DNA of 45,408 nucleotides from an uncultured Gammaproteobacteria bacterium (GTDB taxonomy: Bacteria > Pseudomonadota > Gammaproteobacteria > SZUA-229): positions 1-45,408 of the forward strand of contig CALLCZ010000080.1 of assembly GCA_937998645.1 (NCBI GenBank), read 5' to 3'. The notes below the pieces were generated by a model. It searched no databases. It was not told the DNA's origin and saw nothing but the letters and a program-made list of their open reading frames with translations. Both the position numbers and the translations under genes were made by a program. How positions within the stretch are numbered: the first letter of the stretch is position 1; each line of letters opens with the position of its first letter. This document shows, piece by piece, positions 8,320-17,468 of this stretch.

Positions 8320-10050
8320 CTAGTGACTTTGTGCGCTACTCGCACCGGACGGTATACGAATGTCCTCGACCAGGTGCTGTATATGATCTGGCGGTGGCGC
8401 TGTCACCTTCGATACACTGTATGCCACTACAAAGTTGATCACAGCACCGACGGCACCAAAGGCATTGGGTTCAATGCCAAGGAACCAGTTGGGTGACATG
8501 TCGCCGAGGAATGCAGTACTCGAAATGAACATGATGCCCTTGTGCTGGAACACGTACAGCAGGGTAATGGATATACCCGCGAGCATGCCGGCAATCGCCC
8601 CTTCCTTGTTGATGCCCTTGAAGTACACACCCATCATCAACGCCGGGAATATCGATGAAGCCGCGAGACCGAACGCGAGCGCCACCGTCCCCGCCGCGAA
8701 GTCGGGTGGATTGAAACCGAGGTAGCCTGCCAGTCCAATCGCACCTGCCATGGCCAGGCGGCTGGCAAGCAGCTCCTGCTTCTCGTTGATGTCCGGTCTG
8801 AATATCCCCTTTAACAGGTCATGCGAAATCGCGGATGCGATAGCCAGTAACAGGCCCGCCGCGGTTGAAAGGGCTGCTGCCAGGCCACCGGCAGCGACCA
8901 GTGCGATTACCCAGTTTGGCAGGTTGGCAATTTCAGGATTGGCCAGCACCATGATGTCCCTGTCGACCTTGACCATTTCATTGGTGGCCTTGTCCGCGGT
9001 GTAGGTGATGCGGCCGTCGCCGTTCTTGTCCTCGAATTTCAACAGGCCGGTTGTTTCCCATTTGCGGAACCAGTCGGGACGCTGTTCGTACAACAGCTCT
9101 TCGCCACCAGCCGGATGGATGGTTTCGTGCAGGTTCAAACGAGCCATTGCAGCAACACCCGGTGCGGTGGTATACAGCAGGGTGATGAACACCAGCGCCC
9201 AGCCTGCTGATATACGTGCATCACTCACCTTGGGTACGGTGAAGAAGCGTATGATCACATGCGGCAAACCCGCGGTCCCGATCATCAACGAGAAGGTATA
9301 GACAAAGGTGTTTAGCGTCCCTAGCCGGGACGTCGTCGTGTACTGGTTAAACCCGAGCTCCGTCACCACCTGGTCGAGCCGATCAAGCAGGAAGGTATCG
9401 GTACCGACCATTTTACCGCCGAGACCGAGCTGCGGTATGGGATTACCGGTCAGGTTCAGTGAGATGAAAATAGCCGGAATGGTATAGGCCGTGATCAGTA
9501 CGCAATACTGCGCGATCTGGGTGTAGGTAATACCCTTCATGCCACCCATAACCGCGTAGATGAACACGATACCCATACCGACTACCAGGCCCATTTCATA
9601 GCTGGTTTCGAGGAAACGCGAGAATGCGACGCCGATACCTTTCATCTGTCCGATTACATAGGTCACCGATGCCACGATCAGGCACACTACCGCGACGACA
9701 CGTGCCGTTCTCGAGTAGTATCGGTCACCGATAAACTCGGGCACGGTGAACTTGCCGTACTTGCGCAAATACGGTGCCAGCAACATCGCCAGCAGCACGT
9801 AGCCGCCGGTCCAGCCCATCAGGAACACCGAGCCGCCATAACCGAAGAAGGCGATCAGCCCGGCCATCGAAATAAAAGATGCCGCCGACATCCAGTCCGC
9901 TGCAGTGGCCATACCGTTGGCGACCGGATTGATTCCGGCGCCAGCGACGTAGAACTCACTGGTCGTACTGGCGCGCGCCCAGAAGGCGATGCCGATATAC
10001 AGGGCAAAAGTCATGCCGACGACGATAAACGTTAAAGTTTGCAGTTCCAT
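8320..10050 (-). CDS. sodium:solute symporter, large subunit (acetate-type, VC_2705-like)
   Basis: A 576-residue SSS-family transporter with about 13 hydrophobic helices. Family motifs include the first-helix region FWARASTTSEFYVAG, AADWMSAASFISMAG and the TM5-TM6 region VIGQMKGIGVAFSRFLE. A polar loop at about residues 305-360 carries the acidic stretch FEDKNGDGRITY. Together with the DUF4212 gene 11 bp upstream it makes the two-component type of symporter known from Vibrio and Pseudomonas beside crbS. The context (acs, crbS/crbR) points to acetate or a related short organic acid as substrate, driven by Na+; this is inferred, not visible. It is transcribed with the DUF4212 gene from the divergent promoter region that holds a 32-bp palindrome, and ends at a clear terminator. 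Confidence 0.92.
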   Translation of the reverse strand: MELQTLTFIVVGMTFALYIGIAFWARASTTSEFYVAGAGINPVANGMATAADWMSAASFISMAGLIAFFGYGGSVFLMGWTGGYVLLAMLLAPYLRKYGKFTVPEFIGDRYYSRTARVVAVVCLIVASVTYVIGQMKGIGVAFSRFLETSYEMGLVVGMGIVFIYAVMGGMKGITYTQIAQYCVLITAYTIPAIFISLNLTGNPIPQLGLGGKMVGTDTFLLDRLDQVVTELGFNQYTTTSRLGTLNTFVYTFSLMIGTAGLPHVIIRFFTVPKVSDARISAGWALVFITLLYTTAPGVAAMARLNLHETIHPAGGEELLYEQRPDWFRKWETTGLLKFEDKNGDGRITYTADKATNEMVKVDRDIMVLANPEIANLPNWVIALVAAGGLAAALSTAAGLLLAIASAISHDLLKGIFRPDINEKQELLASRLAMAGAIGLAGYLGFNPPDFAAGTVALAFGLAASSIFPALMMGVYFKGINKEGAIAGMLAGISITLLYVFQHKGIMFISSTAFLGDMSPNWFLGIEPNAFGAVGAVINFVVAYSVSKVTAPPPDHIQHLVEDIRIPSGASSAQSH

Positions 10051-10061
10051 GATATTCCCCC

Positions 10062-10319
10062 TTAATCGTGCACGCCGAATTTACGGTCGATTGCTTTCAT
10101 GCGGCTTGCGTAAACAAAAATGATTGCTACGAAACCATACATGGAGCCCTGCTGCGCAAACCAGAAACCCAGTTTGTAGCCGCCGATGCGGATAGCGTTG
10201 AGTTGCTCTACGAAAAGAATTCCGCAAAGATACGAAATGACGAACCAGATAGCCAGCATGGTTAATGTCAGCTTCAGGTTTGCCTGCCAATATGCTTTTC
10301 TTTGTTCTGAATCGGCCAT
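10062..10319 (-). CDS. DUF4212 protein, small subunit of the sodium:solute symporter
   Basis: An 85-residue protein with two hydrophobic helices (LTLTMLAIWFVISYLCGILF and FWFAQQGSMYGFVAIIFVYA) and a charged N-terminus containing YWQANLKL, the usual start of DUF4212 proteins. These small membrane proteins almost always precede a VC_2705-type symporter and are taken as its accessory subunit (family knowledge). Here it is first in the operon, 11 bp before the symporter gene. A ribosome binding site (GGAGGAAAA on the minus strand) directly precedes the start. Confidence 0.93.
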   Translation of the reverse strand: MADSEQRKAYWQANLKLTLTMLAIWFVISYLCGILFVEQLNAIRIGGYKLGFWFAQQGSMYGFVAIIFVYASRMKAIDRKFGVHD

Positions 10320-10378
10320 TTTTCCTCCTCCAGGATGTGGATTTCAACAATTTACCAACAGTTCCACCTGCGCATCTC

Positions 10379-10410
10379 ACGACTTTAGTCTATAGCTAGA
10401 CTAATGTCGT
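10379..10410. promoter_or_regulatory. 32-bp palindrome in the symporter/crbS divergent promoter, candidate CrbR operator
   Basis: Arms ACGACTTTAGTCTA (10379-10392) and TAGACTAATGTCGT (10397-10410) are inverted copies matching at 13 of 14 positions around a TAGC centre. The site is 60 bp upstream of the DUF4212 start and 82 bp upstream of crbS. The left arm's ACGACTTTAGT recurs exactly upstream of acs at 17376. Dimeric NarL/LuxR-type regulators such as CrbR bind inverted repeats, so it is a good candidate, but no direct evidence is in the sequence. Confidence 0.6.
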
Positions 10411-10491
10411 AGTCGGTACAATAAAGCTGTATGCTTGCTACTTGAACCTGCCGGCTTTGCATAAAATGAAAACAAATGCGGGAGAAACTGT

Positions 10492-13400
10492 TTGTCACCA
10501 GTCACACTCGTTGTAACCCTGGCCGCCTATCTGGCACTGCTGTTCTGGATTGCCCGCATCGGCGACCGCAGGCGTTTCAGTACGTCCGGCTGGGCGCGTC
10601 ACCCGCTGGTTTATACCTTTGCGATCGGCGTCTACTGTACGTCATGGACGTTTTATGGACTGGTGGGCACAGCGGCCTCGCAGGGATGGTATTACCTGCC
10701 GATCCTGCTCGGCCCGGTGCTGTTGTTCACCCTGGGCTATCCCCTGCTACAGCGCATCGCCGGTGTATGCCGCCAGGAAAATATTCATTCGATCGCCGAC
10801 TTTATCGCTTCCCGCTATGGCAAACGCCAGTCCATAGCCGCGATCGTTACCCTGATCATGCTGTTGGCAACCGTGCCGTATATCGCACTGCAGTTGAAAG
10901 CGGTGTCAGACACACTGCTCTACAGTGTCGATCAACTCGCGTTTGCCAGCCAGGACATGACCCTGCTGGTTGCGATTGCGATGATCATGTTCACGCTGAT
11001 ATTCGGCGCCAACCGTCTCGATGTCTCCAGCTATCACTCCGGCATCATGGTGGCGATCGCTTTCGAGTCGCTGGTCAAGGTCATCGCCCTTGTCGTGATT
11101 GCGCTGTTCGCACTGGGCCTTTCCAGGGGCTTCGATCCCGGTGAAATCAGCAACAACGCCAACGTTGTGTTTCAGGATTCAACCATGACACCCTCGTTCT
11201 GGGTGTTGACACTGGTCTCTGCCGCGACCATTTTCTGCCTGCCGCGCATGTTCCAGGTGACCTTTGTCGAATGCCTGAGTGATGACCATCTGAGATATGC
11301 ACGCCGCGGTTTCAGCCTGTACCTTGCTGCGATTGCAATCGCTGTGTTTGTGATTGCCTGGGTCGGCAACCAGGTCCTCGCCAGCGGTGACGTACCCAGT
11401 GACAGATACGTGCTGGCCTTACCTTTGGGTAACAACAATGAAGTGCTTGCTCTGCTCGCGGTGATCGGCGGCTTTTCTGCAGCCACGGCGATGATCATCG
11501 TCGCCTCGGTCACGCTCAGCCAGATGCTGAGCAATGATGTCATCCTGCCCTTACTGATTAGACATCAGAAAGTACGCGGCACAGTACCGGATTATTCCAG
11601 GGCGTTGATTTTCACACGCCGCCTGACTGTCATCGTCATCGTGTTAATGGCCTGGGTATACCAGCTCAGCCTTGCCGAAAACGCGGCGCTGACAGATATC
11701 GGCCTGATCGCGTTTGCACTGGCCGTTCAGCTTGCACCGGCCATTCTGTTCGGGCTTTACTGGCAACGCGCCAATGCCTGGGGCGTTTTCGCCGGCCTGG
11801 CCGGTGGCACCTTCATCTGGTTTATCACCCTGATGGTACCGCTGCTCGCCAGTGCCGGCCTGGTCAGCCAGCAATTGATCACACAGGGGTTCTTCGGTGT
11901 GAGTTTCCTGCGTCCCGACCAAATCTTCGGTCTGAGCTTCAGCGACGCCTACACCCGCGGCGTGGTACTCAGCATCAGCTTCAATGTGCTAGCGCTCTAC
12001 CTGGTATCGGTGCTGAATAAAACCCGCCTGTCGGACCGCATCCAGGCCATAGCCTTTGTCAACAGGGTACGCGCCGACCAGCACCCGGACACACCGAGCC
12101 TGCAGATCAAGAAGTCGGATCTCGGCCTGATGCTGACGCAGTTCCTCGGCGAGTCGGCCACCAACCGCCTGCTGGAAAATGAACCACACCCGGAACAGGT
12201 CTACGCCAATCCGAAACTGCTCGACGATGCCGAACAGGCACTGGCCGGTGTCGTCGGTGTCGCATCCTCGCGTGCGATGCTGACCAATCTGAGCGGTGGT
12301 GAAAGTCTTGGCGTTGAGGATGTGGTCAACATTTTTGAAGGCACCACACGAAAACTGCAATTCAGCCAGGACATGCTGTTTGCATCGTTCGAAAGTATTT
12401 CATCGGCAATCAGCGTGGTCAACGCCGACATGGAAATCGTCGCATGGAACAAGCGCTACGAGCAGATGTTCAATTACCCCGCAGGCATGCTCCGCGTCGG
12501 TCGGCCGGTCGCCGACCTTGTCCGCTTCAATGCAGAACGTGGCATGCTCGGCGCCGGCTCCGTTGAAAAGCAGGTACAGACACGGCTGAGCCACCTGATG
12601 TCCAGCAAGCCCTACCGGGTGGTCCGCACTCATAACAGCGGCATGATTGAAATCAAGGGCCGGCCGCTGCCAAATGGCGGTTATGTAACGACCTATGATG
12701 ACATCAGCGATTTCATCAATACCCAGAATGAACTCGAGAAATCAAACCTGAATCTTGAACAACGCGTGCAGGAGCGCACCCGTGAAATCGAGGACATCAA
12801 CCAGTCGTTGCGTGAAGAGGTCGAAAAACGAAAGACGACTGAAGAGGCACTGATGAAGGCCAAGTCAGACGCAGAGAGTGCCAATGTCTCCAAGACGCGT
12901 TTTCTGGCACTGGCCAGTCACGACATCCTGCAGCCGCTGAATGCCGCCAGCCTCTATGCCAGTGCTCTGCTTGAGCGGCCCGGCACCGACCCCGGGCTGA
13001 CTGACAACCTGCATCACTTGCACAGTGCCATCTATTCGGCCGAGTTGATCATCTCCAACCTGCTGGAGATATCACGCCTGGATACCGGCACACTGACACC
13101 CACCAAAAGCTGCTTTGCTTTGAACGATATTATCGATGCACTGGCCAACGAATACCGGGTGCAGACAGACAGCCAGGTCAGTTTTCACTGGAAACCAACA
13201 TCACTGGTGACGGAGTCTGACCCCGGCTACCTGCGGCGTATACTGCAGAACTTTCTCTCCAATGCGGTGAAATACACCACCAGCGGCAAAATCCTGCTGG
13301 GCTGCCGACGCCGCGGTGAATTCATCGAGATCTGTGTCTACGACACCGGGCCGGGCATATCCGATGCCCATCAGCAACGCATCTTCGACGACTTTTATCG

Positions 13401-13983
13401 CATCAACACCAATACCAATATCGAAGGCGCCGGTCTCGGTCTCGGCATCGCGCTGCGCTTCTCCGTTTTACTCGGACACAAGATACGCGTCGATTCCAGG
13501 GATGGCCGCGGCAGCCTGTTTTCTCTGCTGGTACCAATGCGTGATCAGGCACTGGCCCCTTGCCGTGGCATCGAAGCAACGGATATAAAAACCGGCCTCG
13601 AGGAGCTGAATATATTTTATGTCGATGATGACGAACATAATATACACGCGCTCGGCACGCTGATGGAAAACTGGGGCTGTAACTATGCCAGCGCGGTCAG
13701 TTTTGAATCTGCGATCGACTATGCAAAAACACAGCCGCAACCCGACGCCCTGTTGCTGGATTACCAGCTCGACAATGAAACCAATGGTATTCAACTGGCA
13801 CGAGCCTTGCGCGAGCAATGGCAGAACATTCCGACATGCATCGTCTCAGCGGCACCGGATGACGATCTGCTGATGTTGATCAATATGTATAAATATGACT
13901 TTCTGCGCAAACCGGTCAAACCCGGCAAACTGCGCGCCCTGCTGGAAAGGTATTTACAAATCAAGAACAGGAAAAACAAATAG
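10492..13983 (+). CDS. crbS: CrbS-type hybrid histidine kinase with N-terminal SSS transporter domain
   Basis: A 1163-residue sensor. Residues about 1-500 form a multi-helix SSS (PutP-like) domain. About 625-745 is a PAS domain (EIVAWNKRYEQMFNYPAGMLRVG) and about 745-800 a coiled coil. HisKA has phospho-acceptor H810 in ALASHDILQPL. The ATPase domain shows LQNFLSNAVKYT, VYDTGPGI and GAGLGLGIAL. A C-terminal receiver has YVDDDEHN, D1090 in LLLDYQLD and KPVKP. In Vibrio and Pseudomonas, CrbS (MxtR) with CrbR (ErdR) activates acs for acetate use. Here it is divergent from the symporter and close to crbR and acs, which supports that assignment. Translation probably starts at TTG 10492, with GGGAGA upstream. 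Confidence 0.92.
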   Translation: MSPVTLVVTLAAYLALLFWIARIGDRRRFSTSGWARHPLVYTFAIGVYCTSWTFYGLVGTAASQGWYYLPILLGPVLLFTLGYPLLQRIAGVCRQENIHSIADFIASRYGKRQSIAAIVTLIMLLATVPYIALQLKAVSDTLLYSVDQLAFASQDMTLLVAIAMIMFTLIFGANRLDVSSYHSGIMVAIAFESLVKVIALVVIALFALGLSRGFDPGEISNNANVVFQDSTMTPSFWVLTLVSAATIFCLPRMFQVTFVECLSDDHLRYARRGFSLYLAAIAIAVFVIAWVGNQVLASGDVPSDRYVLALPLGNNNEVLALLAVIGGFSAATAMIIVASVTLSQMLSNDVILPLLIRHQKVRGTVPDYSRALIFTRRLTVIVIVLMAWVYQLSLAENAALTDIGLIAFALAVQLAPAILFGLYWQRANAWGVFAGLAGGTFIWFITLMVPLLASAGLVSQQLITQGFFGVSFLRPDQIFGLSFSDAYTRGVVLSISFNVLALYLVSVLNKTRLSDRIQAIAFVNRVRADQHPDTPSLQIKKSDLGLMLTQFLGESATNRLLENEPHPEQVYANPKLLDDAEQALAGVVGVASSRAMLTNLSGGESLGVEDVVNIFEGTTRKLQFSQDMLFASFESISSAISVVNADMEIVAWNKRYEQMFNYPAGMLRVGRPVADLVRFNAERGMLGAGSVEKQVQTRLSHLMSSKPYRVVRTHNSGMIEIKGRPLPNGGYVTTYDDISDFINTQNELEKSNLNLEQRVQERTREIEDINQSLREEVEKRKTTEEALMKAKSDAESANVSKTRFLALASHDILQPLNAASLYASALLERPGTDPGLTDNLHHLHSAIYSAELIISNLLEISRLDTGTLTPTKSCFALNDIIDALANEYRVQTDSQVSFHWKPTSLVTESDPGYLRRILQNFLSNAVKYTTSGKILLGCRRRGEFIEICVYDTGPGISDAHQQRIFDDFYRINTNTNIEGAGLGLGIALRFSVLLGHKIRVDSRDGRGSLFSLLVPMRDQALAPCRGIEATDIKTGLEELNIFYVDDDEHNIHALGTLMENWGCNYASAVSFESAIDYAKTQPQPDALLLDYQLDNETNGIQLARALREQWQNIPTCIVSAAPDDDLLMLINMYKYDFLRKPVKPGKLRALLERYLQIKNRKNK

Positions 13984-14403
13984 ATGTAAATAATACTGGC
14001 CAGCCGCAAATAACGCAAAAGACGCGAAAACCAAAAACAATTATTTTGTTAAACAACCAATAACCAATTTACGCTTATTGCGTTTTTCGCGGCTAATAGA
14101 TTCGTAGCCTGGGTGTAGCAAAGCGAAATCCGGGGTAATTCTGATATACCAGAATTTATTTTCACCACAGAGGCACAGAGCACACAGAGGTTTTTATAGT
14201 TAATAAACCGATAAATAGATACGTGTCGTGTGAGTGATCAGTTTTTAGATGCAAAAGCCAGCAACGCCTCGCTTATGCCGGCCTACGTAACGAAATAGAT
14301 TTTTCAACACATTGCTGCAGTTCGTAGACCAGTATATGCAAAGCGTTGCCGGCGCATTGCCATAATACCTCCGCGTCCTCTGCGCCTCTGCGGTGAATTA
14401 ATA
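13984..14403. repeat. intergenic repeats between crbS and crbR: two inverted pairs
   Basis: No gene is seen in this 420-bp stretch between convergent genes. First pair: GCCGCAAATAACGCAAAAGA (about 14002) with its inverted partner TATTGCGTTTTTCGCGGC (about 14076-14094). Second pair: TTCACCACAGAGGCACAGAG (14160-14179) with CTCTGCGCCTCTGCGGTGAA (14379-14398), separated by about 200 bp of unrelated sequence. The second pair belongs to the same family as copies near 4530, 18790 and 35893. Confidence 0.75.
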
Positions 14404-15045
14404 TCATTCATTCTGCAACGTCATCTGGCTGAGCATGATCACGGCCTGGGTTCTGTTCGTTGTTCCCAGTTTGCGGAAGATCGCAGTGATATGCGCCTTG
14501 ATGGTGGCTTCAGTCACACCCAGTTCGTAACCGATCTGCTTGTTTAACCAGCCTTCGCGCAAATAGCAAAGCACACGGTATTGTTGCGGTGTCAACGTCG
14601 CAATTTTTGCCGCCAGATCTTTTTCCTCGGCGGTTACCGGCTTAAGGCATTTTCGATAATCCTCGGGCACCCAGCGATTACCATCGAGTAAGGAATGAAT
14701 AGCCTGATGAATGACCTGCGGTGAACAGGACTTGGGAATGTAACCACTTGCTCCGTGCCCCATGGCGCGACTGATGGTATTGACGTTTTCATCAGCCGAG
14801 ATGATCGCCACTGGAACGCCGGAAAATTTTTCACGCACCGTAATCAGGCCGAACAGATCCTGGCTTCCGGGCATGTGTAAATCCAGCAGCAGCAAATCCG
14901 TTTCGCGGTTCCGCTCAAGATCACGCATCGTACTATCGAGATCCACCGATTGCTCGACAACGGAATCAGGATAATTCTGTTTTAATACTTCGAGTAGTGC
15001 ATTGCGGAATAATGGATGATCATCTGCAACATGGAAATGGTACAT
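14404..15045 (-). CDS. crbR: CrbR-type response regulator (receiver plus LuxR helix-turn-helix)
   Basis: NarL/FixJ-type regulator of 213 residues from the preferred start. The receiver domain has the acidic pair D8-D9, phospho-acceptor D55 in LLLLDLHMPG, and K in IPKS. The C-terminal DNA-binding domain reads LTPQQYRVLCYLREGWLNKQ and then IGYELGVTEATIKAHI. In other gammaproteobacteria this regulator (CrbR/ErdR) is phosphorylated by CrbS and activates acs. It lies between crbS and acs. The upstream ATG at 15054 is only two bases from the GGGGAG ribosome site, while the ATG at 15045 has correct spacing, so I chose the latter. Confidence 0.9.
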   Translation of the reverse strand: MYHFHVADDHPLFRNALLEVLKQNYPDSVVEQSVDLDSTMRDLERNRETDLLLLDLHMPGSQDLFGLITVREKFSGVPVAIISADENVNTISRAMGHGASGYIPKSCSPQVIHQAIHSLLDGNRWVPEDYRKCLKPVTAEEKDLAAKIATLTPQQYRVLCYLREGWLNKQIGYELGVTEATIKAHITAIFRKLGTTNRTQAVIMLSQMTLQNE

Positions 15046-15054
15046 ATAAAGCAT

Positions 15055-15322
15055 ATCTCCCCTGATCAGGCCTTATCATAACCTAATATAACGGCTCTAT
15101 CGAGCTTTCCCTGTGCCAGCAGTCATGCCAGCTAACCCGCATATTGTATGAAGGATTATGATTTCAAGATCAAACAGGGATCACATCCTCACGATCGCCC
15201 GCTTGTTCATAAATGCACAAGGAAAATCTGCAACAGCTTATAATCCATTTTATCTACTGTAACTTCTTGTAATACCTTTCACTATCCAGCTTTTCCGCGT
15301 CCGCCTTCATGCAATACGCGGA
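15055..15322. other. intergenic region between acs 3' end and crbR
   Basis: 268 bp upstream of crbR on the minus strand, expected to hold its promoter. A hairpin TCCGCGT .. ACGCGGA at 15294-15322 lies just after the acs stop and may end the acs transcript, though no strong U-run follows. Nothing else is recognised. Confidence 0.4.
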
Positions 15323-17290
15323 TTAACGATTCAGCCGGCCTTCGATCAATGCATCGACCACACCCGGCTCTGCCAGCGTGGATGTGTCTCCAAGATTGGA
15401 AAAATCATCGTGTGCAATTTTTCGCAGTATGCGGCGCATGATTTTACCCGAACGTGTTTTTGGCAGCCCCGGTGTCCACTGGATCAAATCGGGCGAAGCC
15501 ACTGGGCCAAGCACCTTGCGCACATGTGCACGCAGCTCTTTGGTGGTGTCATCATCGGGCTCAACACCTGTGACTGGAGCAACATACACATAGATCCCCT
15601 CGCCCTTGATATCGTGAGGATAGCCAACCACGGCAGCTTCGGCCACGGCAGGATGCGACACCAGTGCACTTTCAATTTCAGCCGTACCCAGGCGATGGCC
15701 TGACACATTCAGAACATCATCCACGCGCCCTGTTATCCAGTAATAGCCATCTTCATCACGACGTGCTCCGTCGCCGGAAAAATACATACCTTCGTGGGTT
15801 GTGAAATAGGTTTGTATAAAGCGAGCATGATCACCCCAGATGGTGCGCGCCTGCCCCGGCCAGCTGTCGAGTATCACCAGGTGGCCGCTGTTTTCCCCGT
15901 CCATGATATCGCTGTGCTCATCAACCAGTGCGGGCTGAATCCCGAAGAATGGAGTAGAAGCCGACCCGGGCTTCAAAGCTGTAGCGCCTGGCAGCGGTGT
16001 AATCATATGACCACCGGTTTCTGTCTGCCACCAGGTATCAACGACGGGACACTGGCCAAGGCCAAACTCGTCATGGTACCAACGCCAGACTTCAGGATTG
16101 ATGGGTTCACCAACAGTGCCGAGAATCTGTAATGACGAACGTTCGCTGCCTGCAAGCGCAGTCGCACTGTCCGCCATCAACAGGCGAACCGCGGTAGGCG
16201 CGGTATAAAACTGGGTGACCTTGTGCTTGTCGATCACCTGGCCAAAACGGCCCAGATCCGGATAGTTGGGTACGCCTTCAAACATCAGCGTTGTTGCACC
16301 GGCGGCCAGCGGCCCGTATACAATATAACTGTGGCCGGTTATCCAGCCGACGTCAGCAGTACACCAGTAGATATCGCCTGGCTGGTAGTCGAACACGTAT
16401 TGAAATGTTGAGGTTGAATAAAGCAGGTAGCCGGCACTGCTATGCTGCAGACCTTTGGGTTTACCGGTTGAACCCGAGGTGTACAGAATAAACAGCGGAT
16501 GTTCTGCATTGAATGATTTCGCCGCGTGCTGCTCACTGGCGTCTGCAGTTATGTCTTCGTACCAAAGGTCCCGACCGTCCACCCAGCCAATCTCGGCACC
16601 GGTGCACTTCACCACTACGACGCTGGCCACACTGTCGGTACCATCAAAGCCGAGCGCCTCATCCACATTGGCTTTCAATGGTATACCCCTGGAACCGCGC
16701 TTGCCCTGATCAGCGGTGATGACGGCCCTGGCCGAACAATCCGAAATTCTGTCCGCCAGCGCGTTGGCCGAAAAACCACCGAACACCACGGAGTGAATGG
16801 CGCCGATACGCGCACAGGCAAGCATCGCATAGGCCGCTTCAGGTATCATCGGCATATACAGCATGACGCGGTCACCCGCCTGCACACCGATTGCCTCAAG
16901 TGCATTGGCCAGTTTACAGACTTCAGCGTGCAGTTCGCGATAGCTGATGTGCCGGCTTACATCAGGATCATCACCTTCGAAAATAATCGCTGTCTGCTCT
17001 GCCCTGTCTGCAAGATGACGGTCTACGCAATTGACACAAACATTAAGCTCGCCGTCCTCAAACCAGCGTATATGTAAATCATCTTTAGCAAACGATACGT
17101 CTTTCACGGTTGAAAACGGTTTGGCCCATTCCAGCGAGTTTGCCTGCGATGTCCAGAATTCCTCGTTGTTCTCGACCGACTGTCGATACATTTCTTCGTA
17201 CTGGTCTTTGGCAACCAGCGGCTTGCGCCCGCTGTCCTGGCTTTCTTTAACAGGATAGATCGGTGTAGTATTAGAGTCTGGGCTGTTCAT
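15323..17290 (-). CDS. acs: acetyl-CoA synthetase (AMP-forming)
   Basis: Cytosolic enzyme converting acetate, ATP and CoA to acetyl-CoA, AMP and pyrophosphate, the high-affinity acetate assimilation route. At 655 residues it has the full family length. Visible motifs are the adenylation P-loop [15 protein letters not shown], the [16 protein letters not shown] core, [30 protein letters not shown], and the catalytic-lysine region [16 protein letters not shown]. In related enzymes that lysine is controlled by acetylation. The gene is divergent from a porin gene across 178 bp containing an ACGACTTTAGT box shared with the symporter promoter. Regulation by CrbS/CrbR is therefore likely. Confidence 0.97.
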   Translation of the reverse strand: MNSPDSNTTPIYPVKESQDSGRKPLVAKDQYEEMYRQSVENNEEFWTSQANSLEWAKPFSTVKDVSFAKDDLHIRWFEDGELNVCVNCVDRHLADRAEQTAIIFEGDDPDVSRHISYRELHAEVCKLANALEAIGVQAGDRVMLYMPMIPEAAYAMLACARIGAIHSVVFGGFSANALADRISDCSARAVITADQGKRGSRGIPLKANVDEALGFDGTDSVASVVVVKCTGAEIGWVDGRDLWYEDITADASEQHAAKSFNAEHPLFILYTSGSTGKPKGLQHSSAGYLLYSTSTFQYVFDYQPGDIYWCTADVGWITGHSYIVYGPLAAGATTLMFEGVPNYPDLGRFGQVIDKHKVTQFYTAPTAVRLLMADSATALAGSERSSLQILGTVGEPINPEVWRWYHDEFGLGQCPVVDTWWQTETGGHMITPLPGATALKPGSASTPFFGIQPALVDEHSDIMDGENSGHLVILDSWPGQARTIWGDHARFIQTYFTTHEGMYFSGDGARRDEDGYYWITGRVDDVLNVSGHRLGTAEIESALVSHPAVAEAAVVGYPHDIKGEGIYVYVAPVTGVEPDDDTTKELRAHVRKVLGPVASPDLIQWTPGLPKTRSGKIMRRILRKIAHDDFSNLGDTSTLAEPGVVDALIEGRLNR

Positions 17291-17356
17291 TTATTGACCT
17301 TTGTATAGTTGTGCCAAACAAATATAAATGATTGATGCTGGCGTGTATCGATACAA

Positions 17357-17407
17357 TTAGACCATCGTCTGAACTACGACTTTAGTGGAACATAGACTAT
17401 CATCTAA
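17357..17407. promoter_or_regulatory. candidate CrbR box(es) in the acs/porin divergent promoter
   Basis: ACGACTTTAGT at 17376-17386 is identical to the left arm of the symporter palindrome, and TAGACTA at 17393-17399 matches its right arm. Arm spacing is one base shorter and the outer right arm is degenerate. Just beside it, TTAGAC-CATC-GTCTGA (17358-17373) is a second imperfect inverted repeat with related half-sites. The pair lies 68-90 bp from the acs start. Confidence 0.5.
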
Positions 17408-17468
17408 TAGAACTCTTAATCCTGAGAAGCGATTCTTGGCATAATATCAACGAGGGGGGACAAGATTA

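Noticed and set aside
15294-15322. Rho-independent terminator after acs
   Set aside because: A 7-bp hairpin is present but there is no clear U-run on the minus strand, so it is not called as a terminator.
16526-17077. 183-codon frame antisense to acs
   Set aside because: It is a shadow of acs without any family resemblance.
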